A stretch of DNA of 64,000 nucleotides from Brasenia schreberi (Eukaryota; Streptophyta; Magnoliopsida; Nymphaeales; Cabombaceae), in assembly GCA_036023115.1 (NCBI GenBank), contig JAYKKT010000041.1, forward strand, positions 886,501-950,500, given 5' to 3'. This document shows, one piece after another, positions 25,480-35,261 of the stretch. Numbering within the stretch: position 1 is the stretch's first letter; every line of letters begins with the position of its first letter. Under the pieces are notes generated by a model, which made no database searches, was not told the origin of the DNA, and worked only from the letters and a program-made list of their open reading frames with translations. A program made the translations under genes and the position numbers.

Positions 25480-25830
25480 CATATTTTACAAGATTCTATC
25501 ACTTCAACTGCTCTTTCACTTTTCAAACTATCTTTTACGAGTTAAAACCCTAACCACCATTGCTAAAACCATTTGAAAATATTTATTTATAAATATTGAA
25601 AATATTTATTTATAAATATTGAAAATATTTATTTATAAATATTGAAAATATTTATTTATAAATATTGAAAATATTTATTTATAAATATTTAGGGTTTTTG
25701 AGTGGTTTTAAGGGTATTAGTGATGGTTTTGGAAAATTGAGGAGTAGTAAAATCTAGTAGAGGGTGGCAATTGGTGTATGAAGTGGTGGAAGCATGTCAA
25801 ATGAGAGATTCTAGACTATTATACACCATG
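25480..25830. repeat. Foldback (MITE-like) element 1 with a 23-bp satellite core
   Basis: The left arm (about 25,490-25,570, AAACCCTAACCACCATTGCT) and right arm (about 25,690-25,810, GGGTATTAGTGATGGTTTT) are imperfect inverted repeats. Between them are five perfect copies of GAAAATATTTATTTATAAATATT (shown here as 23 bases in pattern only) at 25,575-25,689. No coding sequence was found. Confidence 0.7.
25575..25689. repeat. Perfect 23-bp tandem repeat, five copies
   Basis: Five identical 23-base units fill exactly 115 bases. Each starts GAAAATATTT and ends ATAAATATT, and is itself near-palindromic (AAATATTTAT/ATAAATATT). Confidence 0.97.
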
Positions 25831-25914
25831 TCAAATTATGCATATAAGACTATCTCGATATATGTATATAGAGAGAGATAGTGGTTTGTGTTCAATCTCT
25901 CGTTTCGCATGAAT

Positions 25915-26200
25915 CCATTAGTTCAGTTATTAGCTACAACCCTCTATAACTTTTCTATAATCCACTATTTTAAACACTCTTTAACTAGTCAAAACCATCA
26001 TTGTCATGACTAAAACTACTTAAAAATTACAAAACCATTTCTATATACAAATGTTAGGTTTTTTTAGATGTATTTGATGGTCAAATTGGTTGTTTTGATT
26101 GTTTATGGGGTGGTTTTGAGAAATAAAATAATAAAAGATGATGGAGAATGACAATTGGTGGTTGAAGTGGTGGAACCAATTGATTGTACACGGTACTCAA
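25915..26200. repeat. Foldback (MITE-like) element 2, related to element 1
   Basis: The order of words matches 25,480-25,830: a left arm with AACTAGTCAAAACCATCATT, and a right arm with GTTTATGGGGTGGTTTTGAG then GACAATTGGTGGTTGAAGTGGTGGA. In element 1 the latter reads GGCAATTGGTGTATGAAGTGGTGGA. It lacks the 23-bp core. Confidence 0.65.
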
Positions 26201-26589
26201 TTGAATACGAGCCTATATATAAGTGTATAGAAAGAATCTTCTTAGTTGCATAATACCTTTTTGTTAATATTCTTGAACAAGCATCTTCACCATTGATCTA
26301 AATATAAAGTATAAAAATACATATCTCCACAGTTGATTTAAAAGATCAAATAATAAAAATTTATATAAGACTATGCACCAAAATGTATTATGGTGGCTAA
26401 GACTATCTTTCCTCAAATAATACTTAAAATTTACTCAAACATTTTTATCATTCAATCGACACAATTAATAATCGAGATTTTAATTTAAAAAATAAATTAT
26501 AGACTTATATATTTTAGTGCTTCACATTTGATGAATAACAACACGATTCATTTTTTAAATTTAAATCTTCTTCCTTCGTCACACTGATT

Positions 26590-26703
26590 GGATGATATAA
26601 TTTTTTTAGTAAATTTAAGCTCTCTCTCTATGTATATATATATATTATATTATGATATAATTTTTTTAGTAGATTTAAGCTCTTTTTATATATATTATAT
26701 TAT
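26590..26703. repeat. Short tandem duplication (about 60 bp)
   Basis: GATATAATTTTTTTAGTA followed by ATTTAAGCTCT and a TATA run occurs twice in succession. Confidence 0.85.
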
Positions 26704-27300
26704 GGTCGTTTCTCTGCCCTACCCGCCTCGTTGACATCCTCTATCCCCGGAAAGTGTTTCGAGAAAGCACGAACACTAAACCGGGATACCCAAAAAATAT
26801 ATGGGTCTCGAGTGAAATTTTCGTTTATTGAAAGGGAAGTATCCGTGATCGACCGTTTTATTGGCGGGAAGCTCGTTCTCGTTTGTTCTCAAAAGAAGAA
26901 TGAACGAGTGACGGGAAAGAACGAGAGCCCACATCGGCAATCGGGGAACTTTACGTCGAGTTGTTTGTCAGGAAAAGGAATAAGGAAGGCGATCGTGAGT
27001 GTGCAGGAATTCTTGACGTCAGCAAACACTTCACTGTTCGGGATTTCAGGTAAATTAGTTCAACAGTCAAACGTGAAAGATTCGTTCAATCATTTCCTTT
27101 CAACTCTCCCTCCCAAATTTCAATTTCCGCGGGATTGTGCTTCTCCAAGCGATATGGAAATCGAAGCACGCGATCGATCGCGACACTGTTTTGATGCATT
27201 GCAAGTTTTGTGGAGCAAAAGGAGGTTCGGTTGCTCAACGCAACCATCCCAAGTTTACGCTGTTGAGTTTGTGCGTTTGGGATTAGCGTGAATAATTTTG
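26704..27300 (+). other. Unrecognised open stretch with higher GC content
   Basis: This block is more GC-rich than its surroundings and stays open in one plus-strand frame for about 186 codons (26,731-27,291). The frame begins at TTG, and its first in-frame ATG is near 27,153, only about 46 codons from the stop. The translation is basic and Ser-rich with no motif I recognise. It could be a transposon end, a promoter/leader of a lost gene or a chance frame. I assign no function. Confidence 0.25.
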
Positions 27301-28591
27301 AGGGCTGATTAATGAGCAATGTGTTGATATAAAATTTATATAATTACATATATAAACCAATATCCAACAAGTATAAACATGTCATAATAATAAAATTTAT
27401 ATAATCACAAAGACACGCATATCCAAAATCAGCTGCACAAAAACAAACATAATAATAAAGCATAGTTAGAATAACATGAGTTGAACTTATCTTAAGGAAA
27501 TCATTGCCCCGTTATCAAGCATGTATAAATACCTTCACTATTTCCACATGATAAAACATTCAAACAACTCGAAAACTCATACCTCACTTCAAGTCGACTT
27601 AAAAAACGCCTCAACCATCAAGCACGAACGCTACAATCACTTACACATAGGAAAGACCATGAGGAACAGGGAGATGTTTTCACTCGGATTAGAAAGCCCT
27701 AATTCCATATTTATAGAGTGCATGGTGCATCATGGATCTGGAATATGATCAAACCGTTGCGACTCTTTAGGTTTATAACGGTTCTCGGTTCATAATTGTT
27801 CACACCTCATACTGTTAAATCAAAACTTTTCGTGTAAAAAGATACACCAAAGATAATTCTCAAACTCAAGCACGCACGCATGTGATGTAGAATGTCCTCC
27901 CCAAACTTTTTGAAGTAAAGTTCTTGGGCTATCAACTATAAATGATATTTGGTGTAGTATGATTCTTGAATATGCGACTAAACTTTTGTCTTTCCCTACC
28001 TTTACATGTACTTACATTCATCAATTCAATATTAAGAGATACATAACATGAATTAAATGTTAATTATACACATAGGTTTAATTAACCCAACATTAAATCC
28101 ACCACAATGTGTTGTGAATCACTTAGGATTGTATCTTTCGAAAGGTTTTCCCACAAAGAAATCAATAAAAAATGTGCTAAAAACTTAATCCTCTGGTTTT
28201 TATATTATGTTTTTTTATATGATACACTTTTGGAGGAAGATTGATTAGAGAATCAAATGCGTAAGAAATTGTTTATGGGAAAATTTTGATACCGATCTCA
28301 GGGGCATATGGGGACTTGATAAGATCGGGGACCGGAGATGAAAATGAAAAAAGGAGAATTCATCGATTAAAGAAACTTTTTTAAATTTTACTCTTTGATT
28401 GATAATCAAATGCTTAGGACATTGTCTACAGGAAAGTCGAAGGGAAAACCTGCTATCGATCTTGTGGAAGCAATTGTCAGAGTCGAATCTGTCTTAGAAG
28501 CTTTTCTGATATGAGTTCCTTAAGACTCATCCATAAGCTTTAATCTCGCAAGTACCTTGACTAAATGCAGTTGAGCGCAATGAGTATCGGT
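27300..28591. other. Intergenic, no gene seen
   Basis: AT-rich sequence between the unknown block and the copia 3' LTR. Nothing coding was recognised. Confidence 0.45.
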
Positions 28592-29045
28592 TGGCACTCT
28601 GGTTGTCCTCCCAACAACCTCTGACTTGTTGAACTCTGGTTGTCTTCCCGATCGTCCTCTGTAACCCGATGTATCCTCGCTTGTAGTACACAGCAGCGGT
28701 GAGTCACTATGAAGAATAACAGGTAAGAGTGTTTTGTTTGAGGTTTCCTCACAATAGGATTTTCCAAAGAGAGGGTTGTTGTTGTGTGTGTTCTTGACCC
28801 CTGCGTTGCTCTTTATTTATAGAGCAACGCCTGCTCCTGATCCTCCTATGATTTCCTATTGGGCTTTTCTTACCTATAGCCCTTATGTAGTCGGTTATGG
28901 ATAAGCACTGTAATCGACTGGCAATTTCGGCCTGTCATGGTCGTTACGACCCTATTTTCCACAACCTTTCCACAGATAATGGTTGCATGGTTAGTCCAGT
29001 CGTTTCTATGCTGAGGTTGCCGAGAATGGTCACCTCATCCTTACA
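28592..29045 (-). repeat. 3' LTR of the copia element
   Basis: 454 bp, TG...CA ends (TGTAAGGATGAGG ... CAGAGTGCCA on the minus strand). It carries a TATA box (CTCTATAAATAAAGAG, near 28,815). The purine-rich AAGTGGGAGA lies directly upstream and fits the polypurine tract. Confidence 0.92.
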
Positions 29046-29183
29046 TCTCCCACTTAGCCATTCGAGTCAAGTGAACTGATATACTAGTTTTCCTCCCACT
29101 TTCGCGGGATTTTCTTAGTAATATTATTTCATGATTGCTATTGCAATCACCACCTATTGTGTGGGTTTTTACCTATACAACAA

Positions 29184-30700
29184 TCAAACATATCTCAAAC
29201 CCATGTTTGTAACATGTTTTGATAAAAGATCCTCTATTGTGCCTTTAGTCAAGGGGTCTGCCAATATATCATGAGTTGACATGTATGAGATGGGTATTTC
29301 CTTTCTCATAACCATATCATGAACATAGTGGTATTTAACCATTATATGCTTGCTCTTGGAGTTGTCAGCTCCACTCTTTATTAGAGAAATTATTGCGTTG
29401 TTGTCACAGTAAATGATAACTATCTCGTAGGCTATCTCCAACTTCAAATCTTGTATGAAGCGGCTTATCCAGACGACACTCATTGTAGCCATACAACAAG
29501 CCACATACTCAGCTTCTTATGTATACAATACTACGCAACCTTATTTCTTACATGCTCAAGAAATAACACCACCTCCAAATAAGAATATTTATTCCGAGGT
29601 TGATTTGCTTTCATCTTTGCTACTAGCAAAGTCAGCATCTCAGTATCCTACCACTTTCAGTTCATCTACTTGAAAACATAATTTCAACTCTTTTGTTCCT
29701 TTCAAATATCTTAAAATCTTTTTTATAGGTATCCAATGTTGTCATCAAGGATTACTTTAATATCTACTCCAAATACCAACAATGAAGCTAATATCAAGTC
29801 TTATATACAACATAACATACATCAAACTACCCATAGCTTGTGCATAAGGAACGTTCGGTTTATCATCTCCTTCACTTAGGCAATCAGCTTTACTCAATTT
29901 GACCCTTTTTATAACAGGCATTATAACAGACTTGCATTCACCCATTTTGAACTTCTTACGGATATATTCAATATATTTCTCCTCACTTAGGCATAAGGGT
30001 TTATACTCTCTATCTCGAGAGATCTTTATACTTAGGATATAGGATGTTTCTCCCATATCCTTCATTTTGAAACTTAGTTTAACCATGACTTGGTTTTGAC
30101 AATCATCTAATTGTCATTGCCAGTCAACAATATGTCATCTACATATAAAGATAAGATAACAAAGCGACTCCCATTATACCAAACATATACACGGTGATCA
30201 TGCTCATTAGCTACAAACTCAAGTTCAATAATGATATTTTAAAAAGTCAAATACCATTGGTGAGGTGACTGTTTCAGGTCATATAAGGATTTTCTCAACT
30301 TATATATTGTATATTTTCGGCCTTCAAGTAAATATTTTTTAGGTTGTTGCATATATATGATTTCATCTAAATCTCTATTTAAAAAAGTTGTTTTTATATC
30401 TAACTAAAGTAAGTTTAAATCATAATATGCAAATATTGCTAGGATTATCCTTATCAATGCAAATTTCGCAACATGAAAATATGTCTCAAAATAATCTATC
30501 CACTCCTTTTGTGAGAAACCCATTGCAACCAACCTCACTTTAAACTTTTCGATTCAACCATCGATTTTATATGTCTTTTTTAGAACTCATTTACAGCCTA
30601 TGACTTTTCTTTCTTTTGGCAAATCAGTCAATTCTTATATTTAGTTTTTTCCAATGAATTTAATTTCTTCATCCATGGTTTTTCCTCAGTTTGTTGCTTC
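29184..30700 (-). pseudogene. Copia reverse transcriptase / RNase H, broken
   Basis: On the minus strand, 30,086-29,757 reads as the RT end (VKLSFKMKDMGETSYILSIK and the PYAQAMGSLMYVMLYIRLD region). 29,504-29,184 reads as RNase H with its conserved YCDNNAIISLIKSG, SKHIMVKYHYVHDMV and ILADPLTKG segments. Frameshifts separate the pieces. The upstream RT part (to about 30,700) is recognisable only in fragments. Confidence 0.85.
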
Positions 30701-30980
30701 CGATGAGTTTATGGCTTATTGATAATCAAGTTATCAATCAATTCATCTAAATCCACTAAATTACACACTTCTTCTATAACATAAGTGTGATAATCCTTTA
30801 AATAGGATGGTGTGGTCCTAGGCCTTTTATGTTCACTTAAAGTTTCAGTTGTTTTAAGAAGATCTACTATGAATTCAAATGATGATTTATCTAGGTCTAC
30901 TAGATCGTCAACATACTCATCATTATTTTCTAAGATGTCATTCTTAGTATCTTATAAGAATTTAACATCTCTACTCTCTA

Positions 30981-31679
30981 TCAATCCGTGGTCCTTATGA
31001 TAAAACCGATATCTCTTTGAGCCTTTGGATATTTGATGAATATAAATCTCAAGGATCTGTTGTCTAGCTTATCTCTAGACTGATCAAGGATCTTTACATG
31101 AGCAATAGATCTCCACCTCTTGAGATGACTTAGGTTGGGTTTTCTTTTAAACCACATCTCATATGATGTAGTGAATACAACCCTGTACGGTATTCTATTG
31201 AGTATGTATACCGTTGTACTTACAGTTTCTCCATAAAATATTCTTGGTAGAGAGACATTGATTAACATTGACTTTGTCATGTTCAGTAAGATTATGTTAT
31301 ATTTTTCAGCTACACCACTTTGTTGAGGTGTCCTGGGTATTTATTTTTCTTTGAAATACAAAAGTTTTTATAGAATTCAAAAAATTCTACAAAAATATAT
31401 TCACCAGTTCTATCTGGCCTTAAGACTTTGATTGAATGCCCCAATTGATTTTTAATTTCTTGCTTATATTCTTTAAATGCTTCAAGTGCCTCAGATTTAT
31501 GTGTTATGAGATATATATATATATATATATGTATATCTCGAGTAATCATCGATAAAGGTTATGAAATAAACATCTTCTCGATGTGACTTTACTCTGAAGG
31601 GTCCAAATAAATCAGTGTGAATGACTTCGAACGGGGTTATTGCACTTATTGTCTTTTTGAGAAAAACTTCTATTGTCAT
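30981..31679 (-). pseudogene. Copia integrase, broken
   Basis: The core starts at 31,679 with VIHTDLFGPFRVKSH and FITFIDDYSRYT, then meets the inserted TATA run. Further pieces lie at 31,549-31,310 (KSEALEAFKEYKQEIKNQLG) and 31,280-30,981 (ILNRIPYRVVF and WFKRKPNLSHLK). The order and motifs are those of copia integrase; the frame is broken. Confidence 0.85.
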
Positions 31680-31863
31680 TTTTCTTTTTATGCAAGCTTC
31701 ACACTTACTGAAAGTGTTTTTCTCAAATCTTAACAGTAAGTCAAAGTTGGATAATTTCCTTAACTTTTCTAGACTTATATGCCGAAGGCGTTTATGCTAT
31801 ACATTCACATCAACATTAAAGGCACAATCAATATAAGCAAAAATACTTTCATTTTTTTTATTC

Positions 31864-32500
31864 TCAATTTGAACAGTTTATTTCTATATCAAATTCTATA
31901 GAGAAAAATTTTATCTCATGTTTTCCCACAGTCACCTTACTAGGAACAAACCTAACTTCAAAACCTTTCTTTACTAAAGTAGGGACCAAAATCAGATTGT
32001 GCCTTATAGATGACATAATCAATATATCAATTAATACAATCGGTGTGTCTTGTAAAAAAATTCTAAAAGACCCAGTACCCAGAACATCCGTGAAAGTATT
32101 ATTTCTCATATACACCCGATGTTCTCCTAGATTATACTGCTTTAGATCCATTGCCCCTTTCTTGGTGTTCGAGATGTGTTTGGTCACTCTTAAGTCAATC
32201 CCCCAACTAGTCATTGGGTGATCCATATAAAAATATTATAATATTATGCAGATTATGTCCTGCTTCTCCGATTATCTGCATTGTGGGTTGTTTTCTCCAC
32301 TCTTCTTGTTGCGGCAATCCCTCTTGTACTGTCCCATATTTCTACAACTGAAATACTTGACCCTAGAAATTGTTTTTTGCGTTTTTTTAAAAGATTGACA
32401 GTTTGTTGCTGCAATTCGCATTGTGGATTATCCACACTGTTTTCTTTAAAATGTATTGTATACCTTAAAGTGTTAGAGCTAGCGGGATTCTTCTCTTTCA
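31864..32500 (-). pseudogene. Copia protease and gag zinc-knuckle remnants
   Basis: 32,226-31,864 reads as the protease region (SWGIDLRVTKHIS, then YMRNNTFTDVLGTGSF and IMSSIRHNLILVPTLVKKG) without the catalytic DSG triad. About 32,350-32,290 encodes FSCRNMGQYKRDC, a zinc knuckle missing two metal ligands. Confidence 0.75.
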
Positions 32501-32539
32501 TGTTTGGAAGTTTAGGCCGTCTAGTTTTTCCTTCTTTGC

Positions 32540-33620
32540 CAATTTAGACACACATATTCTTGAGTTCATTTTTATGTGTGATAATTTTAACAAATAGATG
32601 GTCTAAAAAGAAAATATTTGCCAAGCAACAAACTACAGATAACATAATTCTAATTAACACGATATATAATATCCAAATACTAAACTTAAAATAACTCATG
32701 GTTATAATATAAGACAAGCTGGGATAATTCTGTAATTTTTTCTAAAAATTCTTGCCTCCGATAATTTTACAAAAACACTAGGGGTAAAACAATACTTTTA
32801 TATATTGTCCGATTTTGTAACTTTCCAAAAAGACCAAGGACAAAACAGTAAAATTGGTCGTCACTGATCAAGGGTAAATACATAATTTTGGCCCTTAGTC
32901 CGAATATGAAAATTTCACAAAATATAGGGGCAATTTTGTCTTTTGAGACAGTGATAGTACTATAATATGTTTAACCGTTAAGGGTAGAAAAGTAATTTAA
33001 TCTTCCAATTTTTCATAATTTTCATAAACTGCTAAAGGGAAAAATAGACTTTTCGCTCGTCTGACGGTAAAACCATCTTTTTATTTGAAAATATATGGAT
33101 CTTTTGGTAATTTTATGCAATGGTAGTTTATAATATTAAAAATCGATCGGGGTAGAATAGACTTTTCAATCCAATGTCAAAGGCAATTTTATGAAAAGCA
33201 TTGGTTTTTGCCCGTAGTTTTCCAGATGGTTTAAAAGGGGAGGAGAGAGAGTGAGATATGATTTTCGAGAAGAGAGAGAGGGAGAGCGGAGTGGCGCTGC
33301 ACCTACTGGCCTTCTGGTCAGGGTTCTACTGGTGGTTTTCTGGCTTAGCGGTTTTCTGTCTCTCGCTTGTGGCCATCAGTCAGCCTTTTGGTTGGTGCTT
33401 CGTTTTGCGGTTTTCTTCTCTTGGCCTTTCTCTCTTGGGTCGGCTTCTGCCTGCCTCTGTCTAGTCTCGACTTGGGTTGACTTTTGCCTGCCTCTGCCCT
33501 GTCTTGACTTGGGTTGACTCTTACTTGTCTTTGTCCTGTCTCGACTTAGGCTGACTCTTGCCTATGATAGAGAGTCTTTTTTCCCTCTCTGTTGTATTTT
33601 TTTAATTAAGCGTACCTTAT
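32540..33620 (+). other. Foreign sequence in the gag position; possible solo LTR in opposite orientation
   Basis: No gag coding is found here. On the plus strand, AT-rich sequence with repeated GGGTAAAA/GGGGCAATTTT-type words (32,770-33,200) leads to a TATA-like TTTAAAAGGGGAGGAGAGAG (33,229-33,248), a GC-rich CT/GA leader and a 43-bp tandem repeat (33,447-33,560). That profile resembles the U3-R-U5 of a plant LTR. It is an inference from style only; ends and target duplications were not found. Confidence 0.35.
33447..33560. repeat. Tandem repeat, about 43 bp, nearly three copies
   Basis: Units run CTTGGGTTGACTCTTACTTG / GACTTGGGTTGACTTTTGCC, each followed by CTGCCTCTG(T/C)CC-like and CTCGACTT words. 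Confidence 0.8.
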
Positions 33621-33645
33621 TTTGCATATTATAGGGACAAATCAA

Positions 33646-33657
33646 GCACTAATACCA
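33646..33657 (-). other. Primer-binding site of the copia element
   Basis: On the minus strand TGGTATTAGTGC starts four bases after the LTR end. It matches the usual plant copia site complementary to initiator tRNA-Met (TGGTATCAGAGC) at 10 of 12 positions. Confidence 0.85.
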
Positions 33658-33661
33658 CTGA

Positions 33662-34001
33662 TGGCACTCTGGTTGTCTTCCTGACGGCCTCTGACTTGTT
33701 GAACTCCGGTTGTCTTCCCGATCATCCTCTGCAACCCGATGTATCCTCGCTTGTTGTACGCAACAACAGTGGGTCACTGTGGAGAATAACAAGTAAGAGT
33801 GCTTCTTAACCTCTGCCCTGCTCTCTATTTATAGAGCAACACTTGATCCTGATCCTCTTCGAATTTTAACAAACTGGTAGGTTGGGCTTGTAATGGCCGT
33901 TACGGTCGTGTTTCCCGCAATCTTTGTAAAGATAACGGCTCGATAGTCAGTCCAATCGTTTCTGTACTGTGGTTGCCGAGAATGATCACCTTATCCTTAC
34001 A
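33662..34001 (-). repeat. 5' LTR of the copia element
   Basis: 340 bp, TGTAAGGATAAGG ... CAGAGTGCCA on the minus strand. It aligns along its length with the 3' LTR at 28,592-29,045 but lacks about 110 bp and differs at many single positions, so the insertion is old. Confidence 0.92.
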
Positions 34002-35261
34002 CTTTTCACATGACGAAGTTGGTTTCTAGGTTGAAATGGATGATCATCGTCCAGTTCGTGCCTTGATTTCAAATCACGTGCGATCTTCACAAATTGGTGA
34101 AGGGTAATGTATGCAAGATACACAATATACCAGCCCGTAACAAAAACTCTAAGCCTATCGCCTTCTTTCTACGTCTCACGCCATTTGACTAAGGAAGATC
34201 CTGTCGTGAAGATAACTTTCATGATCTAAGTCCAATTAGGGGGGAGAGAGAGAGGAACAAGGTAATAGGTGTTTGCGGAAAAACACGGTTCTCTAGTTGA
34301 CCTCTTTAGAGCGAGTCCCTGTGAAGTCAAGTAAGGAAACAGAAGACCAAAAGTGAAAAGTGAAGTGGGAGAAAGAAAAGAATAGAGCAATAATCAACTC
34401 TTAAGAAGGGCCTATTGTGAGGAATAGTTTATAGCTGATGATGCGTTGGCGATCACAGTAGCGAATCTCTCCATATCCTAAAATACCCATTTTTCTTAGT
34501 GAAGAAAATGATTATAGATAGGCTTCTGTAGTTTGATTAGATGGGGTCTTTAAAAATAATATAACGAAACAATGAGAACAACTACAACCGAACAAAATCA
34601 CACGATGGGCCCATATTTCATCATCAAAAGATTTTGCGTGATACAAACGATCGTGTAAATACAATCACCACCTCTCTCTCGGAAGAGAGAAAGAGAAAAT
34701 GGATAAATACTTTTCTTTTCGAAATTCCTTCTTTGTGCAGATGATGGTTCTTTTTTGAAGCTGCAAGAGTATTATGAGACGCAGAGACCAGACTCTTGCT
34801 TCTCCGTCAGAGCCAATCCGCGATGCTCAGGTTCTCTTTCTCTCTCTGCAATTGCTTTTATATCGGTTTTAATGGTATTCATGGTTATGAACAGCATCAT
34901 ATAATTTGTAGTGATACTCCGTGGTTCTTTTTTTATCGGCGGGCCTGTGATTGTCTTTCTCCATCCAATTCTCATCAAATCAACTCTGATTATTCCCGCA
35001 AAGGTACTCTCTCATCCCAAATTTGTATCTTTAATAGCATTGACTGTTACGGAGAGTGTTTGGTGATTGGCATAGCCGTAGATACTGGGTATCATATGCT
35101 TACGTTCTTTTTTTGTTCACGCCTGAGATTGTTTGTGCTTTTCTTGTCATTAAACTTTGGTGGCGGCGCTCATTTCGAAGGATGTGTGCGCTGAATCGTG
35201 GCCGACCTTTTCCACACAGCTCTGCTGCTAGTGTCAGACCGCTGAAAGGCGGTGGTCACCG
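34002..35261. other. Upstream region of the cytokinin receptor gene
   Basis: No other gene is supported. The last 500 bases contain CT-rich segments and several short open frames, so transcribed leader and perhaps 5'-UTR introns are likely here. The in-frame stop TAG at 35,229-35,231 lies just upstream of the chosen start. Confidence 0.45.

Larger units (their letters stand above)
28592..34001 (-). mobile_element. LTR retrotransposon, Ty1/copia, complete ends but dead; gag replaced
   Basis: The element reads right to left: 5' LTR 34,001-33,662, primer-binding site 33,657-33,646, zinc knuckle near 32,290-32,350, protease 32,226-31,864, integrase about 31,679-30,981, reverse transcriptase about 30,700-29,757, RNase H 29,640-29,184, polypurine tract about 29,056-29,046 and 3' LTR 29,045-28,592. 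Protease, integrase, RT and RNase H fall in the copia order. Frames are broken at many points. The protease active-site region reads DLRV where DSGA is expected, the zinc knuckle has lost its first Cys and its His, and integrase carries a TATA microsatellite (about 31,508-31,530). Where gag should lie (32,540-33,620) there is no gag-like sequence. The bases just outside the LTRs do not match, so no target-site duplication is visible. Confidence 0.9.

Noticed and set aside
25575..25689. Regular short repeats that might suggest a CRISPR array
   Set aside because: The 23-bp units are head to tail without spacers and the genome is a plant; it is a minisatellite.
33251..33517. Hydrophobic 88-codon plus-strand frame
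   Set aside because: Lies in the promoter/leader-like segment inside the copia element and is partly made of a tandem repeat; composition explains the frame.
34796..35260. Open frames upstream of the cytokinin receptor as an N-terminal exon
   Set aside because: They do not match the family's N-terminus, and a stop in the receptor's frame sits at 35,229; leader sequence is more likely.
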